The position numbers and the translations under genes are program-made. Positions 11,618 to 21,236 of a DNA stretch of 64,000 bases are shown piece by piece (the first letter of the stretch is position 1; every line of letters starts with the position of its first letter). This stretch comes from Galaxea fascicularis. Lineage: Eukaryota; Cnidaria; Anthozoa; Scleractinia; Euphylliidae. The notes under the pieces are model-generated. The model worked only from the letters and a program-made list of their open reading frames with translations, made no database searches and was not told the origin of the DNA. The DNA is taken from contig OX419346.1 in NCBI GenBank assembly GCA_948470475.1, positions 2,090,231 to 2,154,230 of the forward strand, read 5' to 3'.

Positions 11618-11910
11618 TTTACTACTTGGCTTGGGTCGAGCCGATTTGTCCTGAAATTCCCACGGCCTGCTCCCGTCTGGCCTTGTAGCTCAGTCGGTAG
11701 AGCAACGGTAATCTAAATCCGATGGTCGAGGGTTCGATTCCCACCCAGGTCAGATATTTTTTCCTCTGTCCTTGGGTTAGTTAGTCCCTGATGCTGTTGA
11801 TCAGCGATGGTTCCTAATTATTCATTCATCACACTTAGTAGTAGTGTAAGACCTCATTTGATGTCTTCATACATATATACTACACGCTACTGAGGACAAC
11901 ACTCATTCAC
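11618..11910 (+). mobile_element. tRNA-derived SINE, family B, with 10-bp target duplication
   Basis: The 293-bp insert is flanked by AGCTTAAATA at 11608-11617 and 11911-11920. Other spacers have this target once, uninterrupted (about 4408 and 17857), giving an empty-site proof. Inside, CCTTGTAGCTCAGTCGGTAG (A box) and GAGGGTTCGATTCCCACC (B box) form a tRNA-like head about 60 bp in, followed by a non-tRNA body. The clover-leaf is imperfect and it carries a body and target duplication, so it is not called a tRNA gene. Confidence 0.85.
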
Positions 11911-12509
11911 AGCTTAAATAAAGTTATTATATTAGATATATCATTATTGTATGCGTTTTTTCAGTAACTTAAGACAGTGGTTTGTTAAGACAGACAAACA
12001 GAGGGACTGCTCATGACTGCTGAGATACAGTCAATGAGACTCTTATTGATCTCCCCTGTGAATGCCACAAATTTGCAAATAATAGGGATTTTAAGCAACC
12101 GATACGGAGGGTCGATAGTATGGTTGCTCTGACCGGGAAAGAATGAGACGAGTACGTATACGAGTGGCTCAAAATTTGTCAGGTTTACATTAAGAAAACG
12201 GGATCATCTCGGCAACTTCGACGGGTCGAATTGTGTCTTCCAGACGTTTTATGGAGGTATGTCAAACTTTAATGTGAAAATCAATGTATTCGTTCAAAGA
12301 CATAAGAGGATTGGTGTTTAGTGCAGGAGGATGATAAATACCTTTCTTATGAATAATTTACTTATAAATACTTTATGACGAATTCGACTCGGCAAACTTG
12401 ACTCTACCTTACGATTGGTGGTAGACGAATACAAAGTTTCGTGTTGAGAGAAGAGCTTTAAAGATCAAAACCTTTCAACGCACCCCTTTGAAAAATCCTG
12501 GCTGCGCCC

Positions 12510-12680
12510 ATATGAAAGAAAGTTCGATCATATCTCTTATGGGAGCAGATATCTTAAACAGCTAAACGTCTCTGAGAAGATTATATTTGATGATTTAGTC
12601 TTAGTTTTCAAATGCTGAAATCACTAAGCACCAGCTTAGTTATCTAATTATTTCATAATGCGGTCAGCGGTTCATAGTAG
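12510..12680 (+). pseudogene. Tail of LINE RT fragment, spacer 2-3
   Basis: Only the last part of the LINE relic remains (AAAGTTCGATCATATCTCTTA, GGGAGCAGATATCTTAAACAG). It is fused directly to sequence that in the other spacers lies about 1.9 kb upstream (TGGCTGCGCCCAT). This marks an internal deletion that removed the relic exon 1 and most of the LINE. Confidence 0.75.
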
Positions 12681-12950
12681 AAATACAAGAATATCTATTT
12701 ATCAATTTAATCGCAACGATGTTAATAAGTGTTTCCTATGGAAATCACGAATTCCGTTAAGAATGCAAACGCATTGGAATATACAATTGATTTTTGTCCG
12801 AACTATCGGCAAATTGTAGGCCATATTAAAATACAACAAAAAGAGTAAGAAGTCCAAACACTCTTCTTAAATCCTAAATCTCTCTGAAGATAGTACAAAA
12901 GGAATCGTTGCGGGAAAAAGGGCACCTGTTTAAAGACGGCACCTTAAACA

Positions 12951-13605
12951 ATGCCGTGGATAAATGTTGTCAGCAGAACCTCCAAAGTGATATTGTATTT
13001 GCTAATAATTTTAACGACTGCATTGTTCACCTACTATGGAACTTGGAAAATGGCTTCAAACGGATCAGGAGAAAGCACCTTAGGTAAGGGTTTACTGATC
13101 ATAATACTCGATAGCATACAAAGTGCACAGCCATCTTGCTGTAAAGGCTGATTTATGTTTGTCCGAGAAATGGTCTATAATCTTGTCGTCCCGTCAATAC
13201 GGTAACATGTTTGAGAGCTTAAAGTGCTACTATGATCAAGAATTTGCCTACCATTTTATCTTCAGACTCCACGGAAATTGCTATCATAGAAGTTAAATCT
13301 AAGTCAATAGTGACCGGTGTGAGTAATATAAAAAATAGAAATCCAGCGGAAAGAGGGATACTGAAGTTATGAATTATTAAGCAGGGCCAATGAATAATTT
13401 ATTAGGGTTAACTTTGACTTGGTCAACCGGGACAACTTAACTCATGTAAACAGTCGTGAGAAGTTGGCTCGACAAGGCGGGTGATCCCTCTACCCGGGAC
13501 AACTTTCTCCCGTTAACACATATGCGTCATTGACCAAGCTAGTACGGTCAAGATATATGCGTTATTGACCAAGCTAATTCGGTCAAGATGGCTGGATATT
13601 GGCCA

Positions 13606-13652
<47 letters not shown>

Positions 13653-16600
13653 TATAACGCAAAAAGAGAACGAGAACAAATAAGTTGAATTTGGAATGAA
13701 TAATTTGCAGTCTTTTAATGGCAGTCTTTTATACACTAAGCTCTTAAGTAAGACGTAAGAACTGCTAAGTGTTAATTTACCAAACCATGCCGGTGTGTAA
13801 AGGCCCAAGTAAAATCTCAAATCCCTTTACTTTGCAACTCACTAAAGTCGGAAAGTTGAGACGATTCAAGAAATTTTCAAGTGACTTGAAAACCATCCTT
13901 ACAACCGACTTCGTCAACTTGCGGTTTCTCGAGCTTTGAGGCGGGGGGAGCATGTCATTAACTGCCTGGGAAAATCTTTGAAATAAAAAAACATCACTTG
14001 TGTGTGAAGCGTTAAGAAAGAAACATTTACTTGAAACATCAAAAATTTACTTGACTTGAAATATTCCTAAGTTTAATTTTCCTCTAGTGTAAAGACTACC
14101 ATTTACTTGAAGTATCAAAACTTTACTGACTTGAAATATGCCTAAGTTCACTTTTTCTCTAGTGTAAAGACAACCAATGGCTTTCTAAGATAACTGTGCC
14201 CGGTTTTCGGGAACGGGCACTGACTGTCTGAACACAGCTTTTCGTTGGTGCCCGCGCACAAATCTGAGTACCGTGCCCGGGCACGGGCACTACCTCCAAG
14301 GGTAGTACTCGGGCACCGTTCCCGGGCATGGGAACTTGTCTAAACACGTTTTCATGTGTTCCCGCGTTTTTTGCCGTGTTTCCCTACGATGCAGTCACAA
14401 AAATTGCGGCAAATATTGCGGAGTACTCAAAAAGATAAACTGGGCACTAAGCCTTCTGCACGAGTGTGAACATCCTCGGTCCAGGTGTGCGTTTCTCGAA
14501 ACCCCCGAAACTTTTCGGGCCCATTTCGGGTGCCATAATTTCCTTCGTATCGTGAAAACGAAGACGTTTCCAGGCATGAAATTTTGCAACAAAGTTGCCC
14601 TTTCCTACCTTGAAATCATAGTAAACGACCAGCTTTTTAGAATAAGTGGATCGCAGTTTTAGAGATGGCTTTTCGGGCCCGAAAAGTTTTCGGGAGTTTC
14701 GAGAAACGGGCCCCTGGCAGGACACTGAGGTGTCTAGACAGCGTCCTTTTTAGTGCCCGGGAACGGTGCCGCGGAATGGGCACTTAGTCTGAACGGGGCC
14801 TAAGGAGCTAAAAGCCTAGTACCAGGGAGCGGTTCTAATATGAATGTTTATCTTATAATAACGTAGTTGCTTGCCTAGAAGTTCCCCGCAATGAAGAGAT
14901 CGTCTCAAACGAGCTATCACACCATCTGAAGGCCTTCATTCATGTTTATAAGATAGAGGGAAAACTTCCTGAATACTGATTGGTCGACACAGAGGGCATT
15001 TCGTTCTTCTTCCTACGCAAACAAAGTTACTAGCTCATGATTAAACAAACGCCAAGAATACTCGCCCCTAATTGGCTTCAAATCCGACTTCCGCATTTAG
15101 TTAAAGGTTCTTCCTTTTCGTTTTCTTCGAAAAAAATTCTAGCAGGAGAATTTACGTGTGATAAAATCCAAATTTTTAATGTAATTTGCGCCGGCCTAGC
15201 TGGTTTGTCTGATTTGATGTTGGTTTCTTCCTTTAGTCCCTATACCAAATGAGGTGGATCCATCTGAGACGAGTTGGAGTCAGGTTGAAAAAACAGAAGA
15301 ACAAGGTGATAGAACAAGAAGTGCAGCGTATTGCTAAGTAGCTGAAGGGCCTTCAGTTGTTAGTCATGCTCCTATAGTAAGACTGGGAGAGGGGGCATCC
15401 GCTCTACGTCATTATTTTGTACCTCCACCCCCTCTCCTCCCCGCCCCTTTGCCTTGACGTTCATCGATAACAAAGCCAGAAACAGTACTCACCAAGACCG
15501 TAGCAAGATTGATCTTTGGAAGCACGGAGTCCACATTAACGATCATAATTCAATTCGGTTTTTACAGATGCCGCACAAAGACAGACCGCCAGGAAAAAGA
15601 TCATGGATGAATACTGTCGCACGCACTCATTCGATACTAACCCTCCAAGAACGAGGGACAGCTTAGGATTTATTGTAGTGGATGATAAGAACAAGATCAT
15701 CTACTGCACGATCCCTAAAGTGGGCACCACAACATGGAAGAGACTTCTACTAAAACTTCGTGGTATCAAAAGAAACTACGTATGTGTATACGTTTATGTG
15801 CCGCATCCTACTACTTACAATCGTGTTCAGTGTAACATAGATACCAATCATCTTTCGACAAGTCAACTCGATATGCAGGGCAACCAAGTCAAAATAAATT
15901 CAAGCGGGGATGGTTTAAGTAAAAATAGGAGTCGGGTGTTATCAGTCGTTGCTTTCATCGACATAGTTACGTCGTGTTCCAGACACGATGAAAGTGTCCA
16001 TTGGGGACAAAGCCTCTTCATTTTAGAGGCAGGTGAAGGGGATACTCAAAACCTTAATAAAAAACACAAGCATCTCATATCGTGGGTGTAGTACATATTC
16101 ACTTTTATACACAGAATCGACCAGTACCGTAAGTCACATCATCTCCATAGTAGTTTCCTGACGTCTAGGTTATTTATCAGATCATCGTTGATGACTTGTT
16201 AGCTTGTTGTTTGTTGCTGTGGTTTCTTTATTTCCTTCATGGTCACAATATGTGCGGGCTATAAACGGGCGATGTCTACAGTAAGCTTCACTACCTGGTC
16301 TGATTCTTTTTTTCCCTATTTTAGGTTCATACATGGGGTCTGTGGCGTCGCTTATATCAATACACAGAAGAAGAGATAGAACTCCGTCTTAAAACTTACT
16401 TCAAGTTCCTTTTCGTTCGCGAACCACTTCACCGCTTACTCTCCGCCTTCAAAAACAAGTTTATCGGGAACGACCAAGCAGTCAGCAGAAATGCTCGAAG
16501 AAAAATAGTAGAATCATATCGACCACAGGATTATGCTGCCGGAAAAAGACAAGTTACCTTTCCAGAATTCATAAAATATTTTTCCTATAATGGAAGCCGT

Positions 16601-16906
16601 AATCAGCATTGGCGAGAATACGAAAAGCTGTGTCATCCATGCCTCATCAACTACGATTTCATTGGTCACTTAGAGACCCTAGGGGACGACGCCCCTCTGC
16701 TCCTGAAATTGGCGGGAATTGAGGACCGCGTGAGTTTCCCGCCAGTTCACAAGTCAACCGCCTCCGATGAAGTGTTGCAGTACTATTCTCAGATCCCTCG
16801 CGAAGACATTATTCGAATTGGAGAGTTGTACCGTAATGACTTCGAAATGTTTGGCTTTAATTTTCTCGAAGAGGTACAACCCATCTTAAATGGGTCTTTG
16901 TCATAA
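12951..16906 (+). CDS. Carbohydrate sulfotransferase (HNK-1ST/CHST family), array copy 3
   Basis: Exons 12951-13083, 15568-15779 and 16325-16906 give a 308-aa protein without internal stops. Anchor helix, 5'-PSB IPKVGTTTWKR and 3'-PSB VREPLHRLLSAFKNKF are intact. The patch after the 3'-PSB reads GNDQAVSRNARRK, resembling copy 1 rather than copies 2 and 4. Exon 2 and its flanks match copy 2, so the gene is a mosaic. Intron 1 is the longest of the set because a second MITE inserted into the first. Intron 2 keeps a segment (about 16050-16210) shared with copy 4 and missing from copy 2. Role as for the other copies: predicted PAPS-dependent Golgi glycan sulfation, acceptor unknown. Confidence 0.9.
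13607..13671. repeat. Hairpin, intron 1 of copy 3
   Basis: Same 16-bp stem and loop as at 7703-7767. The loop reads ATGGACCGAGACGAAGTCGA followed by GGTCCAT, which adds an inner GGACC/GGTCC pairing. Confidence 0.8.
14196..14800. mobile_element. MITE (as 8279-8666) with a nested second MITE at 14486-14717
   Basis: The outer element matches 8279-8666 but has lost its left terminal repeat. Its right end TAGTCTGAACGGGGCC is intact at 14800. The inner element has TTTCTCGAAAC...GTTTCGAGAAA termini and GGGCCCGAAAAG-type subterminal blocks. It is flanked by CAGG (14482-14485 and 14718-14721), and the uninterrupted target is visible at about 8587. Relatives of the inner element lie at 27690 and 49648. 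Confidence 0.8.
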
Positions 16907-17504
16907 CCCTCCAGTGAGCAGAGTCAGTGTGTAAAATCATAAGCTGTTTACGTGTTAATTCTAATTTTAGTACTGGCGTTTCTTTTCACAATTATAGCAG
17001 GCGTCATTTCAGCGACAAAAGACGGTGGTGTAAAAAGGCGCAGTTAAGGAAAGAAACAGGCTGTTCAGACAGAGTCTATGAGAACCAGGGCTGTGGAAGC
17101 AAAGATCGATAATTCCCATGAGAATCTATTATGCCGCAAGTGCGGAGAAACGGGGGAGACACTTCTTGATCTCTAGTGTGAATACCACAAACTTGCAAAA
17201 CAAGGGGATTTTGAGCAACCGCAAGGGAGGGTCAATAGTAGGCTTGTTTCGGCGGGAAAGAATGGGAGGCGTACGTAGGAGTGGCCCGGCAACTTTGCTA
17301 AGTCGAATTTTTGTGCCTTCCACACATTTCAAATCAAAATTTAATGTGAAAATCAAATGTCTGGCGATGATTTTTTTGGAGAAGTAAAACCTGCCTTAAA
17401 AACTAGTTGTGTGTCATAAGTTCATTGATTTGCCATTTGAGCAATAGCGCAGTTTTCATTGGAGTATCGTGAAAGCACAACAAAAGTAAGTACTCTGGCT
17501 AACC

Positions 17505-18240
17505 ACAAAGAGGTACAACCCATCTTAAATGGATCCTTGTCAAAACTTTCCAGTGAGTAGAACGAGTGTGTAAAATCATATACTGTTTACATGTTAATTC
17601 TTATTTTAGTACTGGTGTTTCTTCTCTCCAAGGTTGGCGCAGTGGTGAGACCGCTCGCCTTCCACCAATGTGTCCCGGGTTCGATTCCCGGACTCGGCGT
17701 TACCAGTGGGCTGAGTTTGTTGGTTCTCTACTCTGTTCCGAGAGGTTTTTCTCCGGTTACTCCGGTTTTCCCCTGTCCTCAAAAACCATTATTTGATTTA
17801 ATTTAGAGTTTATTTGATTTCTCAGTAGAGCACTCGTGTTTAGCTAGGACGATTTGAAGCTTAAATAAAGTTATTATATTAGATATATTATTATCGTACG
17901 CGTTATTTCGGCAACTTAAGACAGTGGTTTGTTAAGACAGACAAACAGAGGGACTGTTCATGATTGTTCAGATACAGTCAATGAGACTCTTATTGATCTC
18001 CCCTGTGAATGCCACAAACTTACAAATAATAGGGATTTTAAGCAACCGATACGGAGGGTCGATAGTATGGTTGCTCTGACCGGGAAAGAATGAGGCGAGT
18101 ACGTATACGAGTGGCTCGAAATTTGTCAGGTTTACATTAGCAAACGGGATCATCTCGGCAACATCGTCGGGTCGAATTTTTGTGTTTTCCAGACGTTTTT
18201 TGAGTTATGCGAAACTTAAATGTGAAAATCGATGTATTCG
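17505..18240 (+). pseudogene. Relic sulfotransferase 3' tail in spacer 3-4
   Basis: Near-identical to 4060-4790, including the embedded SINE. It shows that spacer 3-4 and spacer 1-2 are copies of one another. Confidence 0.7.
17633..17807 (+). mobile_element. tRNA-derived SINE, family A
   Basis: Near-identical to 4184-4358 in sequence and position: GGCGCAGTGGTGAGACCGC head and GGGTTCGATTCCC B box. Confidence 0.85.
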
Positions 18241-18800
18241 TTCAAAGACATAAGAGGATTGGTGTTTAGTGCAGGAGGATGATAAATGCCCTTCGAATGA
18301 ATAATTTACTTATAAATACTTTATGACGAATTCGAGTCAGCAAACTTGACTCTACCTTACGATTGGTGGTAGACGAATACAAAGTTTCGTGTTGAGAGAA
18401 GAGTCTTTAAGATCAAAACCTTTCAACCCCCCCCCCCCTCCACCCCACCCCTTTCAAAAATCCTGGCTGCGCCCATGATGGCGGTCCTTTTACATCAAGT
18501 TATGCCTATGTCTTCAAAGTACGAATCATCGCCTACCCGTGATTAAACAAACAATGCCCGAGTTAAATTTGACACTACCAGTGCAAGTACGTCATCTACA
18601 AGCTAATGATGTCCGAGAGTAAATCATGAAAACTTTGGAGATAGAGTACAGAAGAAAATAAACCTTATCATAGTAATTTCTTGTGGTATTCAATTGAAAT
18701 CGCAACGATGTGAATAGTTTTTTTCATTCCGAAATCGGAAATTCTGTTAAATATACAAACACGGAAACGGGTATCTTTTTAAAGACAGGCATCTAAAATA

Positions 18801-19211
18801 ATCCCGTTGTTGGGAAATGAAATGCGTGACTGTCACGCTGTGAAAGTGAACTTTGTTCCCTTTTGTTCTTTGTTGCTTTAGTGATAAGCTATAATCACGT
18901 GATGTAAGTTAGGATTCTAAAAAAGGAAACCATGTGCGAGAGACGTGTGATCGAGAGTTTTGTATCTTTCGAGTTGGGACATTAAAAAGAATAGTAAAGC
19001 GATTCGAGTCTGTTGGTCGGTTTAACGTGAATATTATCGGGAAAATCTTTTGTGTTGGAAGCAGTCGGAAGATTCCTGACACCGTGGATAAACGTTAGGA
19101 GCACAAACTCCAAAGTGACATTGCATTTATTCATTATTTTAACAATTGCGTTGTCCATTCACTCTGGAACTTGGAAAATGGCTTCAAACGAATCAGCAGA
19201 AAGCACATAAG
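18801..19211 (+). pseudogene. Relic sulfotransferase exon 1 between copies 3 and 4, split by a solo LTR
   Basis: Same relic as at 5337-5469, with the same ATC for ATG and TAA for TTA changes. It is cut after the first few bases by a 274-bp LTR. The shared lesions show it was already dead before the spacer duplicated. Confidence 0.85.
18808..19081. mobile_element. Solo LTR with 4-bp target duplication CCGT
   Basis: The 274-bp element starts TGTTGGGAA and ends TTCCTGACA, an imperfect 9-bp terminal inverted repeat with the TG...CA ends of LTR elements. It is flanked by CCGT at 18804-18807 and 19082-19085. The paralogous relic exon at 5337 holds the intact pre-insertion target (CCGT at 5340-5343). 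No internal coding region, primer-binding site or second LTR is present, so it is a solo LTR. It is not similar to the LTR proposed for the BEL element at 58.6 kb. The 4-bp duplication leaves Gypsy-type the likelier origin. Confidence 0.85.
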
Positions 19212-19544
19212 GTAACGCTTTACATCATAATACTCGACAGCATATGACGCGCACGGCCATCTCTCGTCTCGGTAAACATCGAGACTTGAGGAAAAACAAA
19301 ACTTACTATTTTCCCAGGGGCCATGCATTAATTCCAGACATTAAGAAAATAAACGAAGAAAAGAGAACAGAGTTAATAAAAAATTCCTTGAGTTCTGACT
19401 CCAAAATGTTTTTTTCCACAAAAAGTGAGGGGAAAGGGGTGGGGAGGGTGGTCCCCGGCCCCTCCCCCTGGGCGGTGCTGCCAGGGTAATCAAGAGACTT
19501 GCACAAAGACAACTTTCCGACATCTTAGAAACAATAAATTATAA

Positions 19545-20440
19545 ATCATCAAAGTGCCACAGACACTGCCGCTATATGTCACTGATGACCTTTTACAAGC
19601 CATTGACAACAAAACTGTATCATTACTAGTATTATTGCATATATCGAAATCGTTTCATACCTTATACCTAAGACCACAAATGTCTGTCATTTCGAAAGCA
19701 GAGGGTCCGCTGCAAAGATGCCATGTCAGATTTACTCTCTTTAAACAAGAGGTGTCCCAGGGTACAATTCTGTGTCCAATTTTATTTACAATTTCTGTCA
19801 ATGATGTTATAAATGAAGTTCGTAATAGTCAAGCTAAAATTTATGTTGATGATTGCCAACTGTTTTTTTTTTTATTTTCAAATATCAGACTTTTCTAGTG
19901 CTATCTTAGCTCTTAACAAAGACTTAATGCATAGCACTAAATGATGCTCCCACAATTCTTTACTTATCAATCTATATCATGAGACGTTGTTGTTGTTTTA
20001 AATCGCCGGTTCACCTCAACTTCCCAACCGGTTGCCTGCCTAATTCGCAAAGGATCTTGGGGTATACTTAGATCAGTGCCTTAATTACAACTGGTATACA
20101 CGTAAATAAAACAGCTTCAATTTGTTTTCATCATTTGTTTACAAGTCAATCCGATTATTTAAGCATCTAGAAAGGAAATCACTCCTATTACTTATGAATA
20201 GCCCCATGTTTACCAAACTGGTTGGTTGTTCTTCTGTATGGGGGAATACCAGTCAAATATACACAAGCTGCAGGTGGTGCAGAGCTTTCCTGCAAATATT
20301 GTTTTGGGATTGAGAAAGTTCGATCCTAATTCTTATGGGAGCAGATATCTTAAACAGCTAAACGTCTCTGAGTAGATTATATTTGATGATTTAGTCTTAG
20401 TTTTCAAAAGCTGAAATCACTAAGCACCACCTTATTTATC
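19545..20440 (+). pseudogene. LINE reverse-transcriptase fragment (CR1/L2-like), broken
   Basis: Paralogue of the fragment at 6130-7085 with LLVLLHIS, QGTILCPILFTISVNDVIN and KIYVDDCQLFF. It has several small deletions and stop codons. It lacks the Penelope-like insertion that precedes the other copy. Confidence 0.8.
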
Positions 20441-20504
20441 TAATTATTTCATAATGCGGTCAGCGGTTCATAGTAGAAACACAAGAATATCTATTTATTA
20501 ATTT

Positions 20505-20705
20505 AATCGCAACGATGTTAATAAGTGTTTCCTATGGAAATCACAAATTCGGTTAAGAATGCAAACACATTGGAATATACAATTGATTTTTGTGGTCTAT
20601 TTATCAATTTAAATGACAACGATATCAAAAACTGTTTGCTATGGAAATCACGAATTCCTTTAAGAATGCAAACGCATTGGAATATACAATTGATTTTTGT
20701 CCGAA
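20505..20705 (+). repeat. Tandem duplication upstream of exon 1 of copy 4
   Basis: An approximately 100-bp unit (CCTATGGAAATCACAAATTC ... GGAATATACAATTGATTTTTG) is repeated once, in diverged form, within the putative promoter region. Other copies carry it singly. Confidence 0.75.
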
Positions 20706-20853
20706 CTATCGGCAAATTGTAGGCCACATTAAAATACAACAAAAAGAGTAAGAAGTCCAAACACTCTTCTTAAATCCTAAATCTCTCTGAAGATAGTACA
20801 AAAGGAAGCGTTGCGGGAAAAGGGGCACTTGTTTAAAGACGGCACCTTAAACA

Positions 20854-21189
20854 ATGCCGTGGACAAATGTTGTCAGCAAAACCTCCAAAGTGATATTGTA
20901 TTTGCTTATAATTTTAACGACCGCATTGTTCACCTACTATGGAACTTGGAAAATGGCTTCAAACGGACAAGCAGAAAGCACTTTAGGTAAGGGTTTACTG
21001 TTCATAATACTCGATAGCATACAAAGTGCACAGCCATCTTGCTGTAAAGGCTGATTTATGTTTGTCTGAGAAATGGTCTATAATCTTGTCTTCCCGTTAA
21101 CACATATGCGTCATTGACCAAGCTAGTAAGGTCAAGATATATGCGTTATTGACCAAGCTAATTCGGTCAAGATGGCTTGATATTGGCCA

Positions 21190-21236
<47 letters not shown>

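Larger units (their letters stand above)
11245..12320 (+). pseudogene. Relic sulfotransferase 3' tail in spacer 2-3
   Basis: Counterpart of 4060-4790: the GAGGTACAACCCATCTTAAA tail and downstream landmarks recur. Here they are interrupted by a family A SINE (11370-11546) and by a second SINE (11618-11910). Confidence 0.65.

Noticed and set aside
11678..11755. Possible functional tRNA gene
   Set aside because: It has A and B boxes, but it lies inside a 293-bp insert with a 10-bp target duplication and the clover-leaf stems are imperfect, so it is a SINE head.
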